Below the pieces are notes generated by a model that was given only the letters and a program-made list of their open reading frames with translations, had not been told where the DNA came from and made no database searches. Positions 42,936 to 51,723 of a stretch of 64,000 nt of DNA are shown here, piece by piece (within the stretch, counting starts at the first letter, position 1; each line of letters starts with the position of its first letter). Source of the DNA: DAHUXN01 sp963811805 (GTDB taxonomy: Bacteria > Acidobacteriota > Terriglobia > Acidiferrales > UBA7541); contig CAWESU010000001.1 of assembly GCA_963811805.1 (NCBI GenBank), positions 1,798,001-1,862,000 on the forward strand. The letters run 5' to 3'. Made by a program: the position numbers and the translations under genes.

Positions 42936-43553
42936 GAGCGGCGCACGGAGGGAACAAACAATGTTGCCGATTTGCTTGTCCTGATTGACACTAATCTTGA
43001 CGTCTCGAAAAAATCGAAATGAACTGACAAGTGAAGCAGAACAGCGTTCCCAACCGGAGTTTCGGACTGCTGTCTGAAGTCGCTCTGCTTCGCCAACGAG
43101 GAGTGCCGTCCATCGTGGTACCCCCAAGATCCGTTAGAACGAAGTTGCATTTGCGATCATAAGGGCCTCGACCGTATCAACCCTGTGTACCTCAATCCTT
43201 CCATTCAATCTCGCTTTCTGTTCTCCCAAATATGGGATTTTGCGAAAATTCCTCTCGTTTGATGTGAAGTTCGGAAATCTAGTGCTTACATGTCCGATTT
43301 CTGACGTGAGAACTCACCAAAGACGTAAGAAGTGAGGCCTGCACTCGCGATTCGCCAAGAAGTCATCCGCAAACTCATACTATCAACAGATCAGCCTTGC
43401 CCTAAGACTATGTAAATGCGGGCTTTGAGTTTGGACCTTCCGTTGCGATAGGTCTCGGCAGCAGTAGAGCCCGGGGCCTGTATTCCAGTTCGAGTGATTG
43501 GGAGCTGGGCTAAGTCACTGCTTTCAAATTTGCGATTGAGGCGGAGGTATTCG
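42936..43553. other. Long intergenic region before the second TonB receptor
   Basis: 618 bp without a supported gene. It must contain the receptor promoter. No copy of the 36-bp element found at the first receptor is seen here. A/T-rich stretches near 43200-43310 are candidates for promoter elements, but no convincing box pair was found. Confidence 0.4.
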
Positions 43554-46500
43554 ATGCGTAACTCTTTGTCGTTGGAGCGCGTTGCTTCTGTGTTCCTTTT
43601 CTGCGCTTTTGCTCTGGCTTTGGTGCTAGGCATATCGGCTAGGCCTGTTTTGGCTCAATCGACCAGCACGGGCATGATCGTCGGCAGCGTGGTCGACAAT
43701 AGCAACGCTGCTGTGCCTGGGGCTACCGTGAGCATCGCGCTGAAAACAACAGGCGCGACGCGCACCACCACGACGGATAGCGCCGGGCGCTACGTCTTCG
43801 CGGATGTTGAGCCCGGAGCCTACGACGTCTTCGTCTCAAAGGCGGGCTTCTCGACAACGGATATTTCCAATCAGGTCGTGCAAATCGGACTGCAATTGAC
43901 CGCCAACGCCAAGCTGCAAGTTGGCGCGGTCTCGACCACTGTGACCGTGACCGAAACTCCCGGCGCCGACCTGCAGACGGTGACGCCGACGGTGGGCACG
44001 ACGCTCAGCGGCGCGATCATTCTTAACTTGCCCAATCAGGGCCGCGATGCCTCCACTTTGGCCATTCTTGAGCCCGGCCAGAACATCAATGGCAGTGTGG
44101 GCGGAGAGACAATGGACCAAAACTCCTTCCAGCTGGACGGCGGGTACGCCACCGACGACATGAGCGGCGACAACGGCACGTACATCAAGAGCTTTGGTTC
44201 GGATACAGCGGGTGGGGCAGGTCTCATGCACACTCAGGACATCAGCTCAACCCCGTCGGCGGTTGTTCCTGTCCCCGTCGCCAGTATTGAGGAGTTCAAG
44301 ATTTCGACAGCCAACCAGACGGCGGATTTCAATGGCGGCGGTGGCAGCCAGATGCAACTGGTGACCAAACGGGGGACGAAGACACTGCACGGTTCGATTT
44401 ACGAATACTATCTGGACAACAATTTCGCTGGGGCGAACACGTGGGACAACAACAGCACGGGGACGGCGCAGCCGAGTTCGCATTTCAGCCGTTTTGGTGC
44501 GGCTGCGGGTGGAGAGATTCCGCACTCGAACTTCCTGGGCGGAAGCTGGTTTATCTTCGGCAATTACGAAGGATTCCGCTTCCCGCAAGCCGAGGAATTC
44601 GAGCGCAGCTTTCCCTTGCCGTCTCTGCGGGCGGGCATTATCCACCTCGATGGTCAGACCATCAATCTGAACCCCACTGCGACGGTGGATCCCGGGTGTG
44701 GAACTGTAACGAATGGCTGTCAAGTCACAGCGGCGAACGGGTATACGCCGGGTGCCAGTATTCCGACGACGACCTGCCCCGGCGGCGGTGCCTGCGATCC
44801 TCGGGGCTTGGGCATGAATCCTGTAATACAGACTCTGTGGAACCAGTACCTGCCCATGCCGAATGACTGCACCCAGGGCGACGGCTTGAATTACTGCGGA
44901 TATAAAGGCTCCATTGCCCTCCCGGAGTCCAGTAACTTTGGCGTGGTGCGCATCGACCACGACTTTGCCAAGAACTGGCACTTCAATGCGACCTATCACT
45001 ACTACAAGCTGCAAAACACGGTATCGGATCAGTGGGATGTCGGCGGGTTCTTCCCTGGCGACACACTCGGACAGTATGGGGCCATCCGCACGAAGCCTCA
45101 GGAGCCGTGGTTGTACACGGCGGGTCTGACGACGAATGTGACCTCGAATCTGACCAACGACGTGCATTTCAGCTACACACGCAACTGGTGGGCCTACGGA
45201 GATCCCGGCGGCGTGCCAAACGTCGCCGGCTTTCCGGCAGCGCTGCAAGTTGGCGGCGAGAACTCCGGGGGCGACACGATTGATGACCCTATATTTGCTC
45301 CCTACAACACCGACAACCAGAGCGACCGCACGCGCTTCTGGGATGGACATGACTCCATGTACCGCGACGATGTTACATGGATCAGGGGCAACCACCTGTT
45401 CCAGTTCGGGGGCACCTATCAACACAACAACGACACCCATCAGCGGAACGACAACGGGGCGGGCATCAACACCTTTGAGCAGTACGAGGTTGGGGCTGGG
45501 GTGACCAACAGTCCTGTTGCTGACTATAACATGGACCTCAGTTCCGTTACCCCTGCCGGCATCACCGACATGACTTCATACCAGAACCTTTACTCGATGG
45601 TTCTCGGAATAGTTCAGGAGACGCATGGTCTCTACACCCGCGGCGTTGGCTCGCTGGCCACAGGCTTGCCTCTCAATGCGCGGACATCCTGCGCCATCCC
45701 GGGCATTGCGGCGACGGCGGATTGCATTTCCTCGCCGTCGTTGACAAACACGAGCGTCATACCGACCTACAACCTTTACTTCACCGATTCGTGGCACCTG
45801 AAGCCGACGTTGTCTCTGAATTACGGCCTCGGTTACACCGTGGAGATGCCGCCGTACAACACCAACGGCGGTTACCAGACTGTCATGGTGGACCAGAACG
45901 ACCATATTCTGTCCACCATGGATTACCTGAACAATGAGAAGCAAGCGGCGCTGCAGGGCAACGCGTACGCCCCACTGATCGGTTTTTCGGCGATCCGCAA
46001 TGTCGATGGCCACTCTCATTACCCCTACAACCCGTTCTTCGGCGGCCTAGCCCCGCGCGTGGGGCTCGCATGGAATCTCAGGCCGGACACGGTTATCCGC
46101 GCCGGGTATTCGACTATCTTCGGGCGAATCAATGGGGTAGATCCGATACTGGTCCCGATGCTCACCCCGGGATTGATGCAGCCGGCGACTTGCGGTGGTC
46201 CGACCAACACTGGAACCTGTGGTACGCCAGCCTCTCCAACTACGGCCATGAACGCTTTTCGAGTCGGCGCGCAAGCGGATGGCGTGAATGCACCACTGCC
46301 CGCGCCGAGTGCGAGTCTTCCGCAGCCATGGTACCCCGGCTTCAACGACGTCGCTGCCGGGGCCGGCGAGACGGTTGATCCGGACTTCCGACCGGACCGT
46401 TCCGATGAGTTTACGGTCAGCGTCCAACACCAGTTCGGCCCAAGGATTCTGGCCGAAGTGGGTTACATTGGCCGTATCATTTCCGATGAAAGCGAGTATT

Positions 46501-47735
46501 ACAGTCTGTCGAACGTGCCTTACATGATGACCGAGGGTGGGCAGAACTTCGCCAACGCCTGGGCTAACGTCATGGTGGCCACGAACTACGGCACGAACCT
46601 GAGTAATATTCCGGTGCAGCCATTCTTCGAGAGTGCACTGGGAGGACCTCACTCAGCTTATTGCACCGGGTTCGCGAACTGCACGACTGCGTTTGTCACA
46701 CAGAACAGCGCCAGTGGCAACATGCAGGGTTCAAATGCATACAATGCCTGGAACAGTGTTTCCACCGGCGGTTTTTGGGTTTTTGGACGGAGCTCTGTTA
46801 GCGATCCCATCGCGGCAACCTGCCCAACACCTGCCGGGAATGGCTGCGACGGCCAGTTGCCGTCTCTCGACACGACTGTCAGTAACGGTTTTGGGAATTA
46901 CAATGCCGGCTACCTGCAGTTGACCACTACAGACTGGCACGGGCTGACGATGAAGACCAGCTTCCAGTACAGCAATGCGCTGGGCACGGTTAACGTTCTG
47001 CAAGCTAGCAGCCAATTCACAACGGTCGACCCCTTCAACCAGCAGAACATGTACGGCCCCCAGACGTACAACGAGAAATTCAACTTCAACTTCTTCATTA
47101 ATTACGCGGAGCCTTTCTACAAATCCCAACAGGGCATGATCGGGCATCTGCTCGGCGGATGGAACTTCTCTCCGCTGTTCACTTACGGCAGCGGCTTCCC
47201 GATTGAGGTCGGCACGGGGAACGGCGCGGACGACGGAACCTTCGGCGAAGGCAACCCGGGCTATGTCGGCTCGGAGGAGAATGGCATCATTACCCAGAAT
47301 CTCCACTACAGTGGCACCGAAAAGAGAGCCGCGGGAGTGAATTGCGGCATCGTAGGCGCGGGCTATAACGTCTTCGGCAATCCAGATGCAACCTGCCCGT
47401 ATAATCCCGCGGTGAACGCCAATGTCCCCGGGATATTCGGCGATCCGGTACGCCTCCCAATTCTCGGCTACGATGGACAGATTGGGGGCGGCGGTCCGCT
47501 GAAGGGCCTGCCGTTCTGGAACCTGGACATGGGCGTCAACAAGAACGTCAAGATCACCGAGAAGTTCAGCGGAACGATGTACTTTGATTGGACCAACGTT
47601 CTGAACCACATGCAGCCAAACGATCCTTCGTTCAACATCTTCGACCCAGGTGCGTGGGGCGTTCTCGGGGGCGGTGGGTTCCTGCAGGGCAACACTCCGC
47701 GCCAGTTGCAGCTTGGCTTGAGCATTAACTGGTAG
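43554..47735 (+). CDS. TonB-dependent receptor, Oar-like, very large
   Basis: 1393 residues from ATG 43554 with CGGAGG upstream. The signal peptide ends at ARPVLAQS. A CarboxypepD_reg domain is next (GSVVDNSNAAVPGATVSIALKTTG...DVEPGAYDVFVSKAGF). The plug has LNLPNQGRDASTLAILEPGQ, FQLDGGYATDDMSG and PVPVASIEEFKISTANQTADFNGGGGSQMQLVTK. The barrel is cysteine-containing and ends PRQLQLGLSINW. It is about 200 residues longer than the first receptor, mainly from loops rich in Asn, Thr and Gly. Substrate is unknown. It is transcribed alone, with a hairpin 20 bp after its stop. Confidence 0.93.
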   Translation: MRNSLSLERVASVFLFCAFALALVLGISARPVLAQSTSTGMIVGSVVDNSNAAVPGATVSIALKTTGATRTTTTDSAGRYVFADVEPGAYDVFVSKAGFSTTDISNQVVQIGLQLTANAKLQVGAVSTTVTVTETPGADLQTVTPTVGTTLSGAIILNLPNQGRDASTLAILEPGQNINGSVGGETMDQNSFQLDGGYATDDMSGDNGTYIKSFGSDTAGGAGLMHTQDISSTPSAVVPVPVASIEEFKISTANQTADFNGGGGSQMQLVTKRGTKTLHGSIYEYYLDNNFAGANTWDNNSTGTAQPSSHFSRFGAAAGGEIPHSNFLGGSWFIFGNYEGFRFPQAEEFERSFPLPSLRAGIIHLDGQTINLNPTATVDPGCGTVTNGCQVTAANGYTPGASIPTTTCPGGGACDPRGLGMNPVIQTLWNQYLPMPNDCTQGDGLNYCGYKGSIALPESSNFGVVRIDHDFAKNWHFNATYHYYKLQNTVSDQWDVGGFFPGDTLGQYGAIRTKPQEPWLYTAGLTTNVTSNLTNDVHFSYTRNWWAYGDPGGVPNVAGFPAALQVGGENSGGDTIDDPIFAPYNTDNQSDRTRFWDGHDSMYRDDVTWIRGNHLFQFGGTYQHNNDTHQRNDNGAGINTFEQYEVGAGVTNSPVADYNMDLSSVTPAGITDMTSYQNLYSMVLGIVQETHGLYTRGVGSLATGLPLNARTSCAIPGIAATADCISSPSLTNTSVIPTYNLYFTDSWHLKPTLSLNYGLGYTVEMPPYNTNGGYQTVMVDQNDHILSTMDYLNNEKQAALQGNAYAPLIGFSAIRNVDGHSHYPYNPFFGGLAPRVGLAWNLRPDTVIRAGYSTIFGRINGVDPILVPMLTPGLMQPATCGGPTNTGTCGTPASPTTAMNAFRVGAQADGVNAPLPAPSASLPQPWYPGFNDVAAGAGETVDPDFRPDRSDEFTVSVQHQFGPRILAEVGYIGRIISDESEYYSLSNVPYMMTEGGQNFANAWANVMVATNYGTNLSNIPVQPFFESALGGPHSAYCTGFANCTTAFVTQNSASGNMQGSNAYNAWNSVSTGGFWVFGRSSVSDPIAATCPTPAGNGCDGQLPSLDTTVSNGFGNYNAGYLQLTTTDWHGLTMKTSFQYSNALGTVNVLQASSQFTTVDPFNQQNMYGPQTYNEKFNFNFFINYAEPFYKSQQGMIGHLLGGWNFSPLFTYGSGFPIEVGTGNGADDGTFGEGNPGYVGSEENGIITQNLHYSGTEKRAAGVNCGIVGAGYNVFGNPDATCPYNPAVNANVPGIFGDPVRLPILGYDGQIGGGGPLKGLPFWNLDMGVNKNVKITEKFSGTMYFDWTNVLNHMQPNDPSFNIFDPGAWGVLGGGGFLQGNTPRQLQLGLSINW

Positions 47736-47755
47736 TAGAGTCTGATTGGCTTGGA

Positions 47756-47782
47756 GCGGGAGGATTCCCCAGATCCTCTCGC
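47756..47782 (+). terminator. Hairpin after the second TonB receptor
   Basis: GCGGGAGGAT / ATCCTCTCGC, ten pairs with one G-U, loop of seven, 20 bp past the stop codon. No U-tract follows, so it is a weak or factor-dependent terminator. Confidence 0.5.
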
Positions 47783-47965
47783 CACGCCAACGTCTGCATC
47801 GCTTAGCCGCCAGACTTCGGAATGGACACTAGAGCGAGATCCGCGACTGCGCGACTAACTGGCCCTATATATACCAGCCGGTCGGTATGGACCTTCCGCC
47901 ATCTCCACGCCCGCCCGCTTAGTCATATGCCTTCGGACAACAGTGTCTTCGAGGGAATGCGAGGA

Positions 47966-48526
47966 ATGAGCCAACGTATGCGAGACGGGGTCGAGCGCCT
48001 GCTGGAGCTATTCAGAATTGGGCCATCCTTACTGAACGCGACATTGCGCCAGGTCCCTAGGCAGATATGGCGCTACCGGCCCCGTCCGTACCGCCCGAGC
48101 ATTCATGACATGGTTGTTGAACTCGCGGAATCGGAAGCGGGCTTATATGTAATGTCCCGTCAATGGATCGCGCAACCTAATGGCTCTTTAAGCGAACTCG
48201 CCAGTCGGTCTCGACCGGGATCTCCAGTTTTCTTTGATCAAACTGTCCTAGAGTCACTCAAGATCATTTCGCATCTGAGAAGATCGACGTACAGGCTTCT
48301 TTGCAATCTTCCCGATCATTGCTGGGACTATACAACCGTTCACTCACGGGACGACTCAATCACGCTGAAGCAGTGGGTGGCGATTCAGGAACGTCATATT
48401 CCCATGTCCGTCCAGAGCATGCGGGATAACCATGACATTTGGATCAGGATGCATCCCGCCAAGAAACGACATGTGAAGTCCTCGCTCGGTTCGGAGAGTT
48501 TGCCGGGATCGCCGGAGGTGAAGTAG
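47966..48526 (+). CDS. DinB-like four-helix protein
   Basis: 186 residues if started at ATG 47966, which has GAGGG ten bases upstream. The open frame extends to 47822, but the extra 48 residues show no domain. The fold pattern is DinB/YfiT-like: LLELFRIGPSLLNATLRQVPRQIWRYRPRPYRPSIHDMVVELAESEAGLYVMSRQWI, an arm with SLKIISHLRRSTYRLLCNLPDHCW, and a final HSRDDSITLKQWVAIQERHIPMSVQSM. The usual first metal-ligand His of DinB enzymes is missing from the VVEL-ES helix, so a bound metal is uncertain. It may be a thiol-transferase relative or a non-catalytic homologue. Confidence 0.7.
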   Translation: MSQRMRDGVERLLELFRIGPSLLNATLRQVPRQIWRYRPRPYRPSIHDMVVELAESEAGLYVMSRQWIAQPNGSLSELASRSRPGSPVFFDQTVLESLKIISHLRRSTYRLLCNLPDHCWDYTTVHSRDDSITLKQWVAIQERHIPMSVQSMRDNHDIWIRMHPAKKRHVKSSLGSESLPGSPEVK

Positions 48527-48686
48527 CTGCACGCGAGGGACTCCGTCCAAGGAGTCAGCCCGGGACCCAACCTTGGCGCGGGGATTGCGTTCGGAAAGGG
48601 AGTCAGGCAACGGGTATGGAGTTAACTGTATATCAATCACTCATTCACAACCCCGCAGCATTGTCGGTGGGACGGTCGGTTCAAGC

Positions 48687-49112
48687 ATGTTGAGTCAGGC
48701 AAAAAAAGCCACGGCTCCTTCTGCTACCGCCTCCCATAAACCATCTTGCACGCAAGCCGCAAGAATCGCTGTCAAGACGAAAAACGGAATCCTTTTCATA
48801 GGTTCGCTCGACGTACTTGCAGTTGCCGCGCAAGGCAACTATGTGTTGTTACTGTGTGAATCGGGTTCCCATCACTTGCGCGAGTCGATTTCCGTGATGG
48901 AGGAAAAGCTGAGGGCCTATGGCTTCGTGCGCATTCATAGGTCGGTCCTAGTAAACAAAATCTGGGTCGGGGAAATTCGTCCCTGCGCGCCAAGAAAATA
49001 CTTGTTGCATCTGAAAAACGGCAAAGAGTTCACCGTCACAAGAACCTATAAGGGAAATCTCAAATTGCTTGCAGATCTCTGGGTCGGCAACGACACCTTT
49101 CGGGACGGATAA
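48687..49112 (+). CDS. Stand-alone LytTR DNA-binding protein
   Basis: 141 residues from ATG 48687. The open frame extends upstream without domain support. After a 30-residue Ala/Thr/Ser-rich lead, a LytTR domain runs from RIAVKTKNGILFIGSLDVLAVAAQGNYVLLLCESGSHHLRESISVMEEKL to FVRIHRSVLVNKIWVGEIRPCAPRKYLLHLKNGKEFTVTRTYKGNL. The family hallmarks I-x-A-x-GNY and FVRIHRS-LVN are all present. No receiver or membrane domain is attached, and no histidine kinase gene is adjacent except a decayed fragment at 49439. It likely binds direct repeats as a transcription factor. Confidence 0.88.
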   Translation: MLSQAKKATAPSATASHKPSCTQAARIAVKTKNGILFIGSLDVLAVAAQGNYVLLLCESGSHHLRESISVMEEKLRAYGFVRIHRSVLVNKIWVGEIRPCAPRKYLLHLKNGKEFTVTRTYKGNLKLLADLWVGNDTFRDG

Positions 49113-49666
49113 CAGAGTGTCTACGGCCGCGGCCGAGACCGGACGCGCTGCTTGCAAGCATGATTGTGGGCGCCGAGGGTGCCTTTCACGACGTTTCGCA
49201 CTTTGCCGGCGGCAGACTTCTCGGAGTAGGCCTTCATGTCGATTATTTCCGAGTTGCCTGTTATTCGTGAGCAAGCGCGATCGATGGTTGTCTCACAAGC
49301 CAAACTTAAAATTAACCGACCCGTTCGTGCTTTCACTCCTGGCGATTCGCGGAAAGGCGGTCGAGCTACTCTTCAAGCAGCTGTGTAAGCGACAGGAGCC
49401 GGGTGCCGGAGTTCGTGGAACGTCGCAGCCACGGGAATGAATTGCCAGGCGTAACTGTACGCATAGAGGATCAGCGCGTGGATCAAGCGCGTTCGCGCGA
49501 GTCCGGCGGAACAGGGTTGGGACTCGCGGTATTAACATTTGACCGCCAGTGGAGGCCTGCTAGGGCAACGTTGCAGCCCATTCAAATCGCATTCATCAAG
49601 GATTCATCCTTCAGGAATAAGTTCGCCAGATGACAATCGAAGTAACGGTACCTGAAGCGTGCCTGA
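49113..49666. other. Intergenic region with a kinase scrap
   Basis: 554 bp between LytTR and the multicopper oxidase. Apart from the histidine-kinase remnant at 49439-49531, a minus-strand frame near 49121-49250 (SEKSAAGKVRNVVKGTLG) is suggestive of coding origin but was not assigned. Confidence 0.4.
49439..49531 (+). pseudogene. Histidine-kinase ATPase-domain scrap
   Basis: About 31 codons: VTVRIEDQ, then RVDQARSRESGGTGLGLAV. The second part is the G2 box region of HATPase_c domains (RVDKARSRESGGTGLGLAI in intact kinases), and the first part resembles the N-box to D-box strand, so the intervening G1 segment is deleted. Nothing else of the kinase is recognisable upstream. It may be a leftover of the partner of the LytTR regulator, or unrelated. 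Confidence 0.6.
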
Positions 49667-51511
49667 ATGAACTCTAGCAGCGCCCTGGGACCACGAGGGT
49701 TCATTGCCTTCATAGCGTTTGTAGGCTTGTCTTTTGCGCAAGTCCATCCGGGTCTTAACGCCCAGGAATTGCCGACGAACAATTGTTTCCGGCCCCAGCC
49801 TGGCAGCACCGTTTCGGAACCGGAAGACCTGCGCAGCCGGAACGGAGTCTTGAAGGTTGATCTCACCGTTCACGATTACAACGAGAGCGATGGCTCAACC
49901 CGCTACTGTTACATTGATGCGGAAGGTGGAGAATCACCTACTCTACGGCTGAATCCGGGCGATCTTCTGATCCTCAATTTGAAGAGCGATTTGGTAGCCC
50001 CGCTCGCCGGGGCCGCGCCACCGGACCATCGTCAGATGCATGCAGACGGCCGACACAGCGCGAACCCGTGTACGAGCGGCCTAATGACAGCGACATCTAC
50101 CAATCTTCATTTCCACGGTCTGACCATCCCTCCCACTTGCCACGAAGATGATGTTCTGAAAACGTCGATCCAGCCCGGCGACCCGCCCTTCCAGTATCGA
50201 TTTCGAATTCCTGAAAATGAACCGCCTGGATTGTATTGGTACCACCCGCATATCCATGGTTTCACGAAAGTGCAGGTGCTCGGCGGCGCATCCGGCGCAA
50301 TCATCGTCGGGGGGATCGAGCGGGCAGACAAGGCCGTGGCAGGATTGCCCCAGCGAGTGTTTGTTATTCGCGACCAAGATCTGGTGAATCCGAATGCGCC
50401 ACCGTCCAAATCGGAGCCGGTCGTGCCGCGACAATTCTATGACCGCGATGGAGATGCCGCGAACACGGGCACCGGCTTCGGCAAACCGGCAAAGGATCTC
50501 TCGATCAACTTTGTTCCTGTCCCCTATCCCAACTATCCTCCTGCTTCTATTCAGATGAGGCCAGGAGAACGTCAACTGTGGCGCGTGCTGAATGCTTCAG
50601 CGATCACATACCTCAATTTGCAGGTTCTGTACAATCGAACGCCCCAGCCGCTTGGCCTTGTGGCTCTCGATGGAGTACCACTCAACTACGGGAACGGAAT
50701 GCCGGCGGACTTTGTGGATTGGCAGACCCATCTGGGAATACCACCGGGCGCGCGGATGGAATTTATTGTGAAGGGCCCGCCAATGGGGGTTTCGGGGCTT
50801 CTTGTGACGCGGACTGTCGACACGGGGCCGGCCGGTGAGAACGACACGAATCGCGCAATCGCATCGATTACTCCCTTAAACGATGCCCCGGAGCCGCGGT
50901 CAACGCTCGATGCTTCGCCGAAACCGCTTCCTCCGTCCCGCCTGCCCTGGCTAGGAAGTGTGACTCCCGTACGCGTTCGCAGGCTGTACTTTTCCGAGAA
51001 GTTGCTTGATCCGAACAATCCCACGAGCGCAACTGAGTTCTACATCACCGTGGAGGGCCAGACACCGGCGCCATTCAATCCGGAATCGGGGGTACCGAAT
51101 ATCATCACAAAACAAGGAACGGTGGAGGACTGGATCATCGAGAACAGGTCGAGTGAACTGCACGCATTCCACATTCATCAGCTGCATTTCATGCTGCTTG
51201 ATTTCATGGGCGTGCCAGTAAACGAGCCGTTTCTCCGCGATACCGTGAATGTTCCCTATTACGATGGCAAAGCGCTCGAATATCCGAGCGTCAGACTACG
51301 GATGGATTTCCGCGACCCGAATGTCGTCGGCGATTTTGTATACCACTGCCATCTCCTGGAGCACGAAGATGGCGGAATGATGGGACTGATCCGCGTAGAA
51401 CCCGCCGACCCGATCCAAAGTTCGCGAAAGAACGGTCCTTGCGTTTTAACGAAGAACGCCTCGGCGCAACCATGCAGTTTGGCCGGTTCACATACGCTCC
51501 CGGGTAATTAA
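49667..51511 (+). CDS. Multicopper oxidase (laccase/bilirubin-oxidase-like)
   Basis: 614 residues with an N-terminal signal (FIAFIAFVGLSFA...HPGLNAQ). All four copper-binding boxes are present: NLHFHGLTIPP near residue 144, LYWYHPHIHGFTKVQVLGG near 184, HAFHIHQLHFMLLD near 501 and FVYHCHLLEHEDGGMMG near 562. The last holds the His-Cys-His path and the axial Met of the type 1 copper. Three cupredoxin domains are implied. It oxidises phenolics, metals or bilirubin-like substrates and reduces oxygen to water in the periplasm or outside. An insert with ADGRHSANPCTS after the first strands is a feature of this bacterial subgroup. The following phosphoesterase gene is 212 bp away, probably with its own promoter. 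Confidence 0.95.
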   Translation: MNSSSALGPRGFIAFIAFVGLSFAQVHPGLNAQELPTNNCFRPQPGSTVSEPEDLRSRNGVLKVDLTVHDYNESDGSTRYCYIDAEGGESPTLRLNPGDLLILNLKSDLVAPLAGAAPPDHRQMHADGRHSANPCTSGLMTATSTNLHFHGLTIPPTCHEDDVLKTSIQPGDPPFQYRFRIPENEPPGLYWYHPHIHGFTKVQVLGGASGAIIVGGIERADKAVAGLPQRVFVIRDQDLVNPNAPPSKSEPVVPRQFYDRDGDAANTGTGFGKPAKDLSINFVPVPYPNYPPASIQMRPGERQLWRVLNASAITYLNLQVLYNRTPQPLGLVALDGVPLNYGNGMPADFVDWQTHLGIPPGARMEFIVKGPPMGVSGLLVTRTVDTGPAGENDTNRAIASITPLNDAPEPRSTLDASPKPLPPSRLPWLGSVTPVRVRRLYFSEKLLDPNNPTSATEFYITVEGQTPAPFNPESGVPNIITKQGTVEDWIIENRSSELHAFHIHQLHFMLLDFMGVPVNEPFLRDTVNVPYYDGKALEYPSVRLRMDFRDPNVVGDFVYHCHLLEHEDGGMMGLIRVEPADPIQSSRKNGPCVLTKNASAQPCSLAGSHTLPGN

Positions 51512-51723
51512 TTCTCAGCCGCTATGTTCATCGCTCGTTAATCATTTGAAAGGGCGGCTGTCACTAACTCTAAGTTTTCCCGCGTCGGGCCAAACTCAAT
51601 CCAGCGAGACATCACCTGAGATTTCTTTTTCTGTTCACCATGGAAACATCTCGTTGCAATCCTGTGCGGTTATTACTCTTGTGCTCAGTCCAGAAATTAT
51701 TCGAAGACTACCGAGGAGGATAA

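Noticed and set aside
43200..43330. Another copy of the 36-bp element upstream of the second TonB receptor
   Set aside because: Only short ATTCAA/TCCAT words are shared, well below chance significance.
44247..45440. A 397-codon minus-strand frame inside the second TonB receptor
   Set aside because: Antisense to well-conserved receptor plug and barrel sequence.
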